Positions 8,492-17,900 of a DNA stretch of 64,000 nucleotides are shown piece by piece. Position 1 is the first letter of the stretch. Every line of letters begins with the position of its first letter. The notes below the pieces were generated by a model. It did not search any database. It saw nothing but the letters and a program-made list of their open reading frames with translations, and was not told where the DNA came from. The stretch spans positions 124,001-188,000 of the forward strand of contig CACXMA010000001.1 of NCBI GenBank assembly GCA_902768665.1. Direction: 5' to 3'. The stretch is from an uncultured Bacteroidia bacterium. GTDB lineage: Bacteria > Bacteroidota > Bacteroidia > Bacteroidales > UBA932. A program made the translations under genes and the position numbers.

Positions 8492-10399
8492 ATGAAAAAG
8501 ACTTTATATAAAGGTATTCTTGCTATTGCCCTTTCCGCGCTGACGCTGTCTTCCTGCGACAGCTTCCTGGACCGTCAGGAAGATGAGCAGCTGACCGAAG
8601 AGAAGATCTGGGCTTCGTTCAACTATACCCGCCAGTATTTCTTCAACTGCTGGGGCTATCTCCCCAGTGAGGCCTCCAGCTTCTACAGCGGCATCCCGTA
8701 TTTCGGCGCTTCCGACGAGACATCGATGACCTGGAACTACGCCTACCGCTACATCAATTTCGGTTCCTGGAACGCCACGAACGTCCCGAACGACAACTTC
8801 AACAACCGTTATCAGGCGATCCGCGACTGCAACATCTTCCTCAAGAACGTGCTGAACTGCTCGGACCCGATCCTCGAGACCGACGCCGCCCGTCAGAGCC
8901 AGCTCCAGCTGTGGTACGACAGTATCCGCTGGGCCCGCGCCTACAACTACTTCCTGCTCATGCGTGACTATGGTCCGGTCTTCCTCGTCGGCGACGATGT
9001 CATGGACTTCACCGCCTCGACCCAGGCCCTCCAGCGTCCGCGCAACACCTGGGAAGAATGCGTCAAGTACGTCGAGGATGAGATGAACTACTGCGCGCAG
9101 AACCTGCCGGCGACCCTCTCGGGCGCGAACTACGGTCTCCCGACCCGCGGCGCCGCCCTCGCGGTCCTGTCCCGTCTCGAGCTCTACAGCGCCCGTCCGC
9201 TGTTCAACGGCAACGCGCTGTACAAGACGGTCCGCAATCCCGACGGTACGGCCCTCTTCCCGGAGGAGTACGACCCGCAGAAGTGGGTGGCTGCGGCATC
9301 CGCTGCAAAGAAGGTCATCGACCTCGGCGTCTACAGCCTCTACAAGGATGAGGACGATCCGACGAATCCTTTCCTTAACTATTACGGCGTCTTCCAGAAG
9401 CCCTGGAACGACGAGCTGATTTTCTGCGGCGGCGGTTACCAGTCCCGCTGGGCCCTCGGTGTCCACACGACGCCGACCGACATCGCCTCCGGCTCCGCTT
9501 ACGGCGGCTGGGGTCCGACCCAGAGTTCCGTCGACAGCTACGCCATGGCAAGCGGCCGTTACCCGGTCACGGGCTATGACCGTACCGGCGGCCCGCTCAT
9601 CGACTCCAAGTCCGGCTATCCGGCCGCGGACCGCGAGTTCGAGCTCACCAACATCGTGAACCCGTTCCTCAAGGCCCTCAAGACCAGTGATGCCGACGCG
9701 ACTTCCAACTCCCCGCGCATGTACGCCAACCGCGAGCCCCGCTTCTACGTGACCGTCTATTTCCCGGGCACCGGCTGGAAGCACGGCGATGCCGTCGGCC
9801 GCGCCACGTTCTCTTCCGGCGGCGCCGGCCACACGACCCACGACTACCCGATCACCGGTTACCTCGTGAACAAGTGGTACGACCACACCCTCGATTCCTA
9901 TCAGGGCCAGTGGGGTAACGTCACCTTCCCGACCTTCCGTTATGCCGAGGTGCTCCTCAACTACATCGAGGCCGTCCTCGAGTGCGAGGCCAACGGCGTG
10001 ACCGGTCCGGATGTGGACCACGCCACCGCCATGCTCTACTGGGATCAGCTCCGTGCCCGCAGCGGCATGGCCCCGATCATGGAGGTCTACACCGACGCCA
10101 CGACCGAGGACCTGATCGATCTCATCCACCGCGAGCGCCAGGTCGAGCTGGCCCAGGAAGGCCACCGCTATTTCGACGTCCGCACCTGGATGATCGCCCC
10201 GCAGGTGTGCAACGGTCCTGTCTACGGTCTGAATACCGATGCCAAGGGAACCGGCCCCAAGGAGACCGTCCCGCCGGCAGAGCTTTGGACCCGCAAGGTG
10301 ATGGAGACACGCGTTTTCCGCCCGAACCATTACCTCTATCCTTTCCTCCAGCGCGAACTGGACCGCAACAAGGTTCTGACGCAGAATTATGGCTGGTAA
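8492..10399 (+). CDS. SusD/RagB family glycan-binding lipoprotein
   Basis: Surface lipoprotein of 635 aa that caps the SusC barrel and binds the substrate. The start at 8492 is set by GAGGAGG at 8476-8482, about 9 bases upstream, and yields a lipoprotein signal with lipobox LSSC (Cys22) followed by DSFLDRQ, the classic SusD N-terminus. The C-terminal half shows RYAEVLLNYIEAVLE and LIHRERQVELAQEGHRYFDVRTW, the conserved SusD C-terminal motifs. Its stop lies 13 bases before the next start, indicating co-transcription with susC and the following lipoprotein. Confidence 0.95.
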   Translation: MKKTLYKGILAIALSALTLSSCDSFLDRQEDEQLTEEKIWASFNYTRQYFFNCWGYLPSEASSFYSGIPYFGASDETSMTWNYAYRYINFGSWNATNVPNDNFNNRYQAIRDCNIFLKNVLNCSDPILETDAARQSQLQLWYDSIRWARAYNYFLLMRDYGPVFLVGDDVMDFTASTQALQRPRNTWEECVKYVEDEMNYCAQNLPATLSGANYGLPTRGAALAVLSRLELYSARPLFNGNALYKTVRNPDGTALFPEEYDPQKWVAAASAAKKVIDLGVYSLYKDEDDPTNPFLNYYGVFQKPWNDELIFCGGGYQSRWALGVHTTPTDIASGSAYGGWGPTQSSVDSYAMASGRYPVTGYDRTGGPLIDSKSGYPAADREFELTNIVNPFLKALKTSDADATSNSPRMYANREPRFYVTVYFPGTGWKHGDAVGRATFSSGGAGHTTHDYPITGYLVNKWYDHTLDSYQGQWGNVTFPTFRYAEVLLNYIEAVLECEANGVTGPDVDHATAMLYWDQLRARSGMAPIMEVYTDATTEDLIDLIHRERQVELAQEGHRYFDVRTWMIAPQVCNGPVYGLNTDAKGTGPKETVPPAELWTRKVMETRVFRPNHYLYPFLQRELDRNKVLTQNYGW

Positions 10400-10412
10400 A
10401 CCGCTAACAGAT

Positions 10413-11858
10413 ATGACTATGAAAACACGTCTATTTACATATCTTCTTCTTGCCGGTGCCGCAGTGCTCTTCTCGGCCTGTGAGGATCACCGCCAGGACC
10501 ATTTGGAAGACTTCCAGACGATGGTCTACTTCCGTAACGGCGGCGAGCAGTCGCTGACCCTCTTCCGCACGGGCGAGGACGGCTTCTACCGGATTCCGGT
10601 CTGCAAGTCCGGCGTCGACCTGAAGGGAACGGCCGATGCGATCGTCATTCCTTTCGACGAGGCCCAGATGCAGATGTACAACATCCGGTATGAGACCGAC
10701 TACTCCCTCATCCCGTCCAACCTCTTCTCCTTCACGGACGAGAACCGCTCCCCGCTCTCCGAGCAGGACCGCGTGGAACTCGAGTTCGGCTCCGACGACG
10801 CCTATCAGGTCGTCTACGTGAGCCTCAAGACCGTGGCGCTCAGCGCCCTGATGGAGGCGAATCCGGAAAACAAGTACGTTCTTGGCCTGCAGGTCTTCTC
10901 CGACGAGAAGGTCTCGGACGAGATCAACCTCATCGTCCTGAAGCCCGAAATCGAGATCCCGATGATCTCCCTCGTGTCCGCCGGTGTCGAGACCCACAAC
11001 TACACCAGCGCCAGCCCGGCCGCAGAGACCTACCGCAATACGCTCTCCCTCAACATGGAGGAGAACCTGTGGGACTTCACCTGCACCATCGCCCCGGCTG
11101 ACGCCGCCTGGCTTGCGGACTACAACTACAACAACGGCAAGAACTTCGAGCTGCTGCCGGCGGACGCCTATTCGCTCTCCACCAACACCCTCGAGTTCAA
11201 GAAGGGCCAGCTGGACGCCGATTTCGAGGTCGAAATCCGCCGCGAAAGCATGGACATGCTCAAGGAATACGCTCTCCCGATCGTGGTGACGGGCTGCTCC
11301 AAGAGCGAGTTCATGGTTGACGCGAACAAGAGCGCCTATCTGCTGAACGTGCGTCTCGATCCGGACCAGATCACCCTGACGGCCGACATGGTCGAAGTCA
11401 GTGCGAACCACGCCGGCGACGGTACCGGCGCCCCGGCCCTCGTGGACGGTGACGTGACGACCTACTGGCACTCCCCGTGGAGCGGTTCCGTCACCAATGC
11501 CGACCCGGTCTACGGCATCTATGTCGACATCACCCTGAAGACCCCGCTTACGGCCATCGTCTTCTCCTACTGCACCCGCGCCCAGAACGCCAACGGCGTC
11601 CCGACGCACGTGGTGATCGGCGTCAGCAACGACAAGAGCTCCTGGACGACGATCGGTGACTGCCAGACGGCCGAAATGGCGGAAGCCAAGACGGCTACCT
11701 GGGTTACGCTCGAGCCGATGAAGCATACCTCCAGCTTCAAGTACATCCGCTTCGGCATCGCCGAGTCCGTGGCCGGTGACCTTACCGTCAACTACGCCTC
11801 GAGCCCGATGTGGACGGCCCTGTCCGAACTCGTACTTTATGGAACATCTGACAATTAG
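10413..11858 (+). CDS. Surface lipoprotein with BT_3987-like (DUF1735) region and C-terminal F5/8 type C domain
   Basis: Probable surface glycan-binding protein of the locus, about 481 aa. The start is MTMKTRLF; the internal ATG at 10419 is equally possible. The lipobox is LFSAC. The N-terminal two thirds (MVYFRNGGEQSLTLFRTGEDG and VSLKTVALSALMEANPENKY regions) resembles the DUF1735/BT_3987 domain found after SusD in many Bacteroidales loci. The C-terminal 150 residues (VSANHAGDGTGAPALVDGD, TYWHSPW, KYIRFGIAES) are an F5/8C discoidin fold, often a carbohydrate-binding module. No catalytic motif is seen. It lies between susD and the M60 peptidase; its TAG shares bases with an out-of-use GTG of the next frame. 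Confidence 0.8.
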   Translation: MTMKTRLFTYLLLAGAAVLFSACEDHRQDHLEDFQTMVYFRNGGEQSLTLFRTGEDGFYRIPVCKSGVDLKGTADAIVIPFDEAQMQMYNIRYETDYSLIPSNLFSFTDENRSPLSEQDRVELEFGSDDAYQVVYVSLKTVALSALMEANPENKYVLGLQVFSDEKVSDEINLIVLKPEIEIPMISLVSAGVETHNYTSASPAAETYRNTLSLNMEENLWDFTCTIAPADAAWLADYNYNNGKNFELLPADAYSLSTNTLEFKKGQLDADFEVEIRRESMDMLKEYALPIVVTGCSKSEFMVDANKSAYLLNVRLDPDQITLTADMVEVSANHAGDGTGAPALVDGDVTTYWHSPWSGSVTNADPVYGIYVDITLKTPLTAIVFSYCTRAQNANGVPTHVVIGVSNDKSSWTTIGDCQTAEMAEAKTATWVTLEPMKHTSSFKYIRFGIAESVAGDLTVNYASSPMWTALSELVLYGTSDN

Positions 11859-11866
11859 TGAAGGCT

Positions 11867-14800
11867 ATGAAATCACTCAGTAAATATATTGGAATCCTGG
11901 CCCTGACCCTGGCCGCCGCGTTCTCCTGCGTCAAGGAGGACAGCGACTCGATGTCCCCGGGCACCTTCAAGATCGACATGGACAAGTACGAAATGCTTGC
12001 TCTCGATCAGAACGCCCAGGTCGCCTTCGTCCCGGTGAAGACAAACATCCCCGAGGACCAGTGGAAGTTCTCCTCCAGCACCGACTGGTGCAAGGTGGGC
12101 CGCAGCCTTTCTTCCGAGAAGGGTATCATGATTTCCGTCTCCGACAACACCGACAAGGAGCAGCAGCGCCAGGCCGAGGTTACCGTCAGTGCCGGCAACA
12201 ACGAGTATACGCTGGTGGTGGTGCAGACCGGTTACGGTCCGGCCATCATCGTCAAAAATGTCTCGGTGGGCCCGGAAGGCGGCGAGGTCTATGTCGACGT
12301 CATCTCCAACGTCACCATCGACCAGAACGAGGTCAAAAAGCCCGCCTTCAACGCGGAAGACGGCGAGAACTGGATCGTTTACAAGGGATCGGAGTCGGTC
12401 AAGGGCTTTGCCACGACCCGCTTCATCTATCAGGTCGACGTGAACGAGCTGCCCGACAAGCGCGAGGCGACCGTCACCTTCCAGGTCGTTGACCCTGCCG
12501 ACAAGGCGGCCAATACCAAGTGCGTCATCACGCAGAACAGTATTTCCGTCACTTCCACGGAGGTTTTCTCCGACGAGAAGGTGCAGGCCCTGTCCGTCAA
12601 GGCCAATCAGGTCAGCGCCTATGAAGGCCCGGCCGAGAACCTCATTGACGGCAACTACATGACCTACTACCACTCCCCGTACGAGGTGGAGACGGTGTTC
12701 CCGGTGGTCTGGGAGTTCGAGTTCTTCGGCGACCAGCGCATCGATTACATCAGCATCATGCACCGCGCTTCCGGTTCGACCCCGGGCAGCCACTGGAGAG
12801 GCCAGATCGGCACTTTCCGTGTCTACTACAAGGTCAACCCGACCGACGAATACATCTTCGCCCAGGACTTCGACTTCGGCGGCCGCGGCGGCTACCAGAC
12901 CGCTTATCTGGACGAGTCGATCGAGAACGCCACCTGGATCAAGATCGAGGTGACGGACGGTGACCCGGGCAGTGCAAACGCCACGGACGGCAAATACATC
13001 ACCTGCGGCGAAGTCGAGTTCTTCAACACGAACCGCGGCGAGGTCAACGACTGGATCGACAAGATCTTCACCGACCTCTCCTGCTCCGAGCTGAAGCCCG
13101 GCGTCACGAAGAAGGACATCATCAAGATGAACGCCGTGTCCCCGTATCTGGCGACGAATGTGGCCATGCCGCTGTTCAACGGCACCTACAACGAGAACGA
13201 GAAAGACTTCCGCATCCACAGCTACGAGCCTTATTCCGACAGCCGTGTCAACAGGGCCCTGGTCATGCAGTACTATTCCTCGATGAACAACCCGACCGGT
13301 ATTGAAGTCCAGTCCGGCAAGGATATCATCGTGTGCGTCGACCAGATCCCTGACGGACAGACAGTCTCCCTGGCCGTTTACGGCGAGGACGGTGAGTACG
13401 GCCCGAACTACGGCGGTGGCGGCGAGACCGAGATCATCAACCAGAACACCCGGCTTCAGGCGGGAGTCAACACGGTCCGCATCACGGCCGACGGTATGGC
13501 CTACATCATGAACACCGTCCCGGTGGAGAACCGTGCCGACCTCGCGACCTTCAAGCCCGTCAAGGTCCACATCCTCCCCGGCTGCGGCACCGTCCAGGGT
13601 TACTTCGACCCGGCCCGCCACAGCGACGAGCGCTACCAGGAACTGCTCAACCGCTGCACCTGGAAGTACTTCATGATCAAGGGTGAGAAGTGCCTGTTCC
13701 TGTTCCACACCAACCAGCTCCGCTCCGACTTCCCGAAGAGCATCCGCGGCGGTATCCAGGTCTGGGACGACCTCGTCCGCTGGGAGCTTGAGCTGATGGG
13801 CCTCGACAAGGTCAAATGGTTCAACAACCACATGATGGCCGTCACCAACACCAATCCGGAGATCTACATGAACGCGACGAACCGTCGTGTCCAGTTCAAT
13901 GCGAACACGATCAACTGGATCTGCAATCCCGACAAGCTCATCATCGCCGGCGAAGGCGCGGGTGTCTGCAACATCTGGGGTCCCGCCCACGAAATGGGCC
14001 ACGTCAACCAGATGGCCATCAACTGGCGCGGCTGCACGGAAAGCTCCAACAATGTCTTCTCCAACTACGCCAACATGAAGCTCTCCGGCGACGAGTACTA
14101 CAAGACCCGCTGGTCCCGTGGCGACAAGCTGGAGAAACTGGCCCGGAACTATGCCGACAAGCGCCCGTGGGTCATCCTGGGCAGCAGCGACCACATGAAT
14201 GAGGACACCGCCCTCCACATGAGGATGAACTGGCAGCTGTGGAACTACTTCCAGAACTGCGGTTACATGGCGGATTTCTTCCCGGCCCTGTTCAACTACT
14301 TCCGCGACGGCAACCAGCTCCCGAACCAGAGCGCCCTCGACTACTACGGCCTTGCCGAGAACGCCGGTCTGTGCCAGCTCAAGTTCTATGAGGCCTGCTG
14401 CACCGTCTCCGGAACGGATCTGACCGACTTCTTCGACGCCTGGGGCTTCTTCCGTCCGATCGACCAGACCATCGAGCAGTACGGTGCGACCAAGTACACC
14501 GTGACCGATGCCATGATCAATGCCTCCAAGGCCCGTGTCCGCGACATGAACCTCCCGAAGGCCGGCGCCCTCCAGTATCTGGAAGACCGCGGCAAGTTCG
14601 GCGGCGAGACCTACAGCGAGATGGGTTACTGGACCCAGTTCAAGGATAAGGTCCAGATCACCAAGAGCCCGAAGGCGTCGATCAGCGGCACCAAGGTCGT
14701 CCTCACCGACTGTGACCAGGCGGTCGCCGTTGAAGTGCGCAAGGGCACGACCGAAACGGGCGAGCTCCTCTACTTCTCCAACATGTTCTCCTTCACTTCT

Positions 14801-14869
14801 CCTGTCTCCCTGTCCGGCACCACCCTGTGGGCGGTCCAGTACGACGGCAAGCGTGTGAAAGTGCAGTAA
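11867..14869 (+). CDS. M60 family (enhancin/mucinase-type) zinc metallopeptidase lipoprotein with BACON and F5/8 type C domains
   Basis: 1000-aa lipoprotein (lipobox AFSC, Cys21). One, possibly two, BACON-type domains follow at about 30-230 (SSSTDWCKVGRS; ITQNS), an F5/8C domain at about 235-385 (LIDGNYMTYYHSPY), then the M60 catalytic region. The gluzincin motif is complete: His708, Glu709, His712 in HEMGHVNQ and the downstream Glu725 in GCTESSNN. M60 members studied in Bacteroides, Akkermansia and Clostridium cleave O-glycosylated mucin-type proteins; that this enzyme does so is inference from the family and from the sialidase and GH31 neighbours. ATG at 11867 is chosen over the in-frame GTG at 11858 because it begins the lipoprotein signal. 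It is followed by a strong terminator. Confidence 0.9.
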   Translation: MKSLSKYIGILALTLAAAFSCVKEDSDSMSPGTFKIDMDKYEMLALDQNAQVAFVPVKTNIPEDQWKFSSSTDWCKVGRSLSSEKGIMISVSDNTDKEQQRQAEVTVSAGNNEYTLVVVQTGYGPAIIVKNVSVGPEGGEVYVDVISNVTIDQNEVKKPAFNAEDGENWIVYKGSESVKGFATTRFIYQVDVNELPDKREATVTFQVVDPADKAANTKCVITQNSISVTSTEVFSDEKVQALSVKANQVSAYEGPAENLIDGNYMTYYHSPYEVETVFPVVWEFEFFGDQRIDYISIMHRASGSTPGSHWRGQIGTFRVYYKVNPTDEYIFAQDFDFGGRGGYQTAYLDESIENATWIKIEVTDGDPGSANATDGKYITCGEVEFFNTNRGEVNDWIDKIFTDLSCSELKPGVTKKDIIKMNAVSPYLATNVAMPLFNGTYNENEKDFRIHSYEPYSDSRVNRALVMQYYSSMNNPTGIEVQSGKDIIVCVDQIPDGQTVSLAVYGEDGEYGPNYGGGGETEIINQNTRLQAGVNTVRITADGMAYIMNTVPVENRADLATFKPVKVHILPGCGTVQGYFDPARHSDERYQELLNRCTWKYFMIKGEKCLFLFHTNQLRSDFPKSIRGGIQVWDDLVRWELELMGLDKVKWFNNHMMAVTNTNPEIYMNATNRRVQFNANTINWICNPDKLIIAGEGAGVCNIWGPAHEMGHVNQMAINWRGCTESSNNVFSNYANMKLSGDEYYKTRWSRGDKLEKLARNYADKRPWVILGSSDHMNEDTALHMRMNWQLWNYFQNCGYMADFFPALFNYFRDGNQLPNQSALDYYGLAENAGLCQLKFYEACCTVSGTDLTDFFDAWGFFRPIDQTIEQYGATKYTVTDAMINASKARVRDMNLPKAGALQYLEDRGKFGGETYSEMGYWTQFKDKVQITKSPKASISGTKVVLTDCDQAVAVEVRKGTTETGELLYFSNMFSFTSPVSLSGTTLWAVQYDGKRVKVQ

Positions 14870-14889
14870 TTAACTATCTTATCCGCGAA

Positions 14890-14920
14890 AGCCCGCCTTC
14901 GTAGGCGGGCTCTCGCCTTT
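14890..14920 (+). terminator. Rho-independent terminator after the M60 gene
   Basis: A perfect 9-bp stem AGCCCGCCT/AGGCGGGCT with loop TCGT at 14890-14911, followed by a T-rich stretch. It separates susC-susD-lipoprotein-M60 from the sialidase gene. Confidence 0.8.
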
Positions 14921-14931
14921 ATTGTCGACAT

Positions 14932-17900
14932 ATGAACAGACGAATCCTCCTTCCGGGCCTTCTGCTGCTCAGCGTGACGGCCCTCGTTTCCTGCGAAAGG
15001 GAAATGGAAGCCCCCGCCGGCAACACCATTACCATCAAGGCCTCCCTGGACGCTGAAACCAAGACCACCTATGCGGGCGAAAAGTCCTTCTCCTGGGTCG
15101 CGGGCGACCGTATTTCCCTGACGACGCAGGAAGCCGGCACCCTCGGCATGGTGACGCTCGAAACCGCCGGATCCGGCCCGAGCGTCGACTTCACCGGGGA
15201 TATTCCCCTCGGGGCGAAGCCGGCCGCCAAGGCCTTCTATCCGGAGACTTTCGCGCAGCTCACAGACGGAGAAATCCGCCTTGCCCTGCCTGAAGAAATG
15301 ACCCCGGACCCGGCCAATCCGCTTTCCGCTGTGCCGCTCATCGGCACGAAGCAGGAGGGCAACAGCTATGCCTTCCGCACGGCGACGGGTATCCTGAAGA
15401 TCACCCTCTCCGACATCCCCGCCGACGCGACGGCCGTCGTGCTTTCCCACGAGAGCGCCGATGTGGTTCTGGCGGGCACCTTCGCCCTTCCGGAGGGGGA
15501 CGGTCTGACGCCGCAGAGCGCCGTCTCGGCAAAGCAAAAAGTCACCCTTCTCTTTACGCCCGCCGCGGACGGCGAGTCCCGCAGCTTCTACTTCCCGCTG
15601 CCCGCGCAGGAGATTCCGGCCGGCCTGACGCTGTCGATCCGGCGCAGCACCCTGGCTGAGGATCAGGTCCTCGGCGTGACGGGCGCCGCCGTCGAGGTCC
15701 GCCGCAACGGCATCCTCAACCTCTCCGCGCTCGGAGCGGAGGCTGCCGGGATGCTCGTGGCATACATCCAGCCGGCGACCAAAACGGCCTTTGACGCCGG
15801 TACGGGCCAGTTCTCCTGGCTGAGCGGCGACGAGATCGACGCCGTCGTCCGGGACAAGGAAAACGTTTATTCCGGCCGCCGGTATTCGGCCCTCGATGCG
15901 GGTCTGGAGTCCCGTTTCGCCCTCGTGGAGGGGGAGAAGGCCGACGACCTCGTCCTGACCGGCTGGGCCTTCTATCCGTCCCGGGAGAATGAAGCCGCGC
16001 AGAACGGCGGTTATGCCCTGCAGTGGGGCATCCGCCCGAATTACTACCCGGCCGACCAGGAGCGCTGGCCCGATGAGACGGAACTCATCACGGTCGACCT
16101 TCCTTCCCATCTGGCCCACCCGACGGAGAATCCGATGGGAACAATTCCCCTTCTCGGTGTCCGCCAGGACGACTTCCGCTACCGCTTCGCCCCGATGACG
16201 GGCATCGTCGCCGTCCGGATGACGGACATGACCGACGCGCTGGACTTCATCTCCATTACGGGTACGGGAGCGCTCTCCGGCAGTTTCCACCTCGACCAGG
16301 CCACGGGCTCCATTTCCCAGGAAAGCGCCCTTTCAGCCAGTCCTGACGGCCTCACGATCCATTTCTCGGGCGTAGGCGCCGACGAGACCTTCTACTTCCC
16401 GGTGCCTGCCGGCACGATCGAGAACTTTACCCTGACGGTCGGCAGCAGCCTCAACTCCGACGAGTCCATGGTCAAGACGGCGAGTTCTCCCGTGACCGTC
16501 AAGGCCGGTGAAATGGTCGTCCTGAACGCTTCCTTCGAGCCCAAGGACCTGCAGTGGGAAGTCGTTTCCGATGCGGTGCGGTTCGTCGACGATTTCATGT
16601 GGTCGATGCACAGCGCCTATACGGCCGACACGCCGGTGACCGTGACGCTGGAGCGCAGCGGTCTCCATCCGGAGAAATACCGCATCAACAATCCCTACAC
16701 CGTCGCCAACGCGCAGTTCGGCTACACGCCTTACACCGAGGGCATCGTGGCCGATCCATACCTCGTCTTCTGGCTGAACGACGACGGCATCGTCCGCTTC
16801 AACCGCTTCCGCCTCGGCATCGAGGACAGGGATTCCGGCGGCCGCCCGATGATGATTACCCATCCGCTCGACTGGTCTTCCGGCAAGAAGGGCATCTACA
16901 ATAAGGTCGTCACGGCCCTGAAGGACGGTACGCCGCTCGAGATCGAGCTGGCTCCCATGTATTCCGACCCGAACGATTCCGGCCACTTCTACTCCCGCGA
17001 CAACGAGGGAAGCTCTACTACCCAGCGCATCCACATCAGCATTCCGGACGATGCGCCCGAGAGCTGGGAACCGGTCGCCGAGGGCGAGTTTGTCGACGAG
17101 CTCATCTGGTCCCTGCAGGGCTGGGGAACGGCGAAGGTGCCGGTGACGCTCGAGCAGAGCAGCAAGGTTGCGACTTCCTTCCGTATCGCCAATCCTTACC
17201 TCGCGGCCAAGGAGCAGTTCAGCTATGTGCCGTACGAGAACGCCGACGATATCGCAGATTATATCTATATCACGCTGAAGGACAACGACCTCCTCAGCTT
17301 CAACACCTTCAATGCCGGTATCGAGGACAAGCCCTCCGGCGGTCACCAGATGCGGATCTGGTACCCGAGCCAGTGGGGCGGCTCCTATGACGTGTCCTAT
17401 AACAAGGTGCTCGAATGGCGGAGCGACGGCCTTCCCGCCCGCTTCCAGTTCGCTGTCGTCTACTCCGGTACGACAAGCTCCCTCTATAGTTACAAGTACA
17501 CCAAGAACACCGCGCCGAGCATCTTCTTCTCCTTCCCGGAGGCGGAGCAGCCGCAGCCGGAAGAGGAGTGGACGCCCCTTGGCGAAGCGCATTACCGCGA
17601 CAAGTTCCTGTTCGCCAACAGCCCCTACGCGGGAGCGCAGCTGGACCGGAGCAACCTCGGCCGCTATCGTCTCGCCAACCCTTATCCGGCGCTGGCGGCA
17701 CAGACCGGAACGACCCTGACCTATACCCCGGATGACTATCTCTACTTCACCATCGCCGACAGCGGCCTCATCGATTTCGACGAGATGGTGACCGGTATGG
17801 AGAAGGTCGACGGCGGTTACGGCTGGAGCGTGTCCATCAGCCATCCGAAGGTGCTGAACAAGAATATCAATTACAACAAGGTCCTGACCCGCAACGGCGC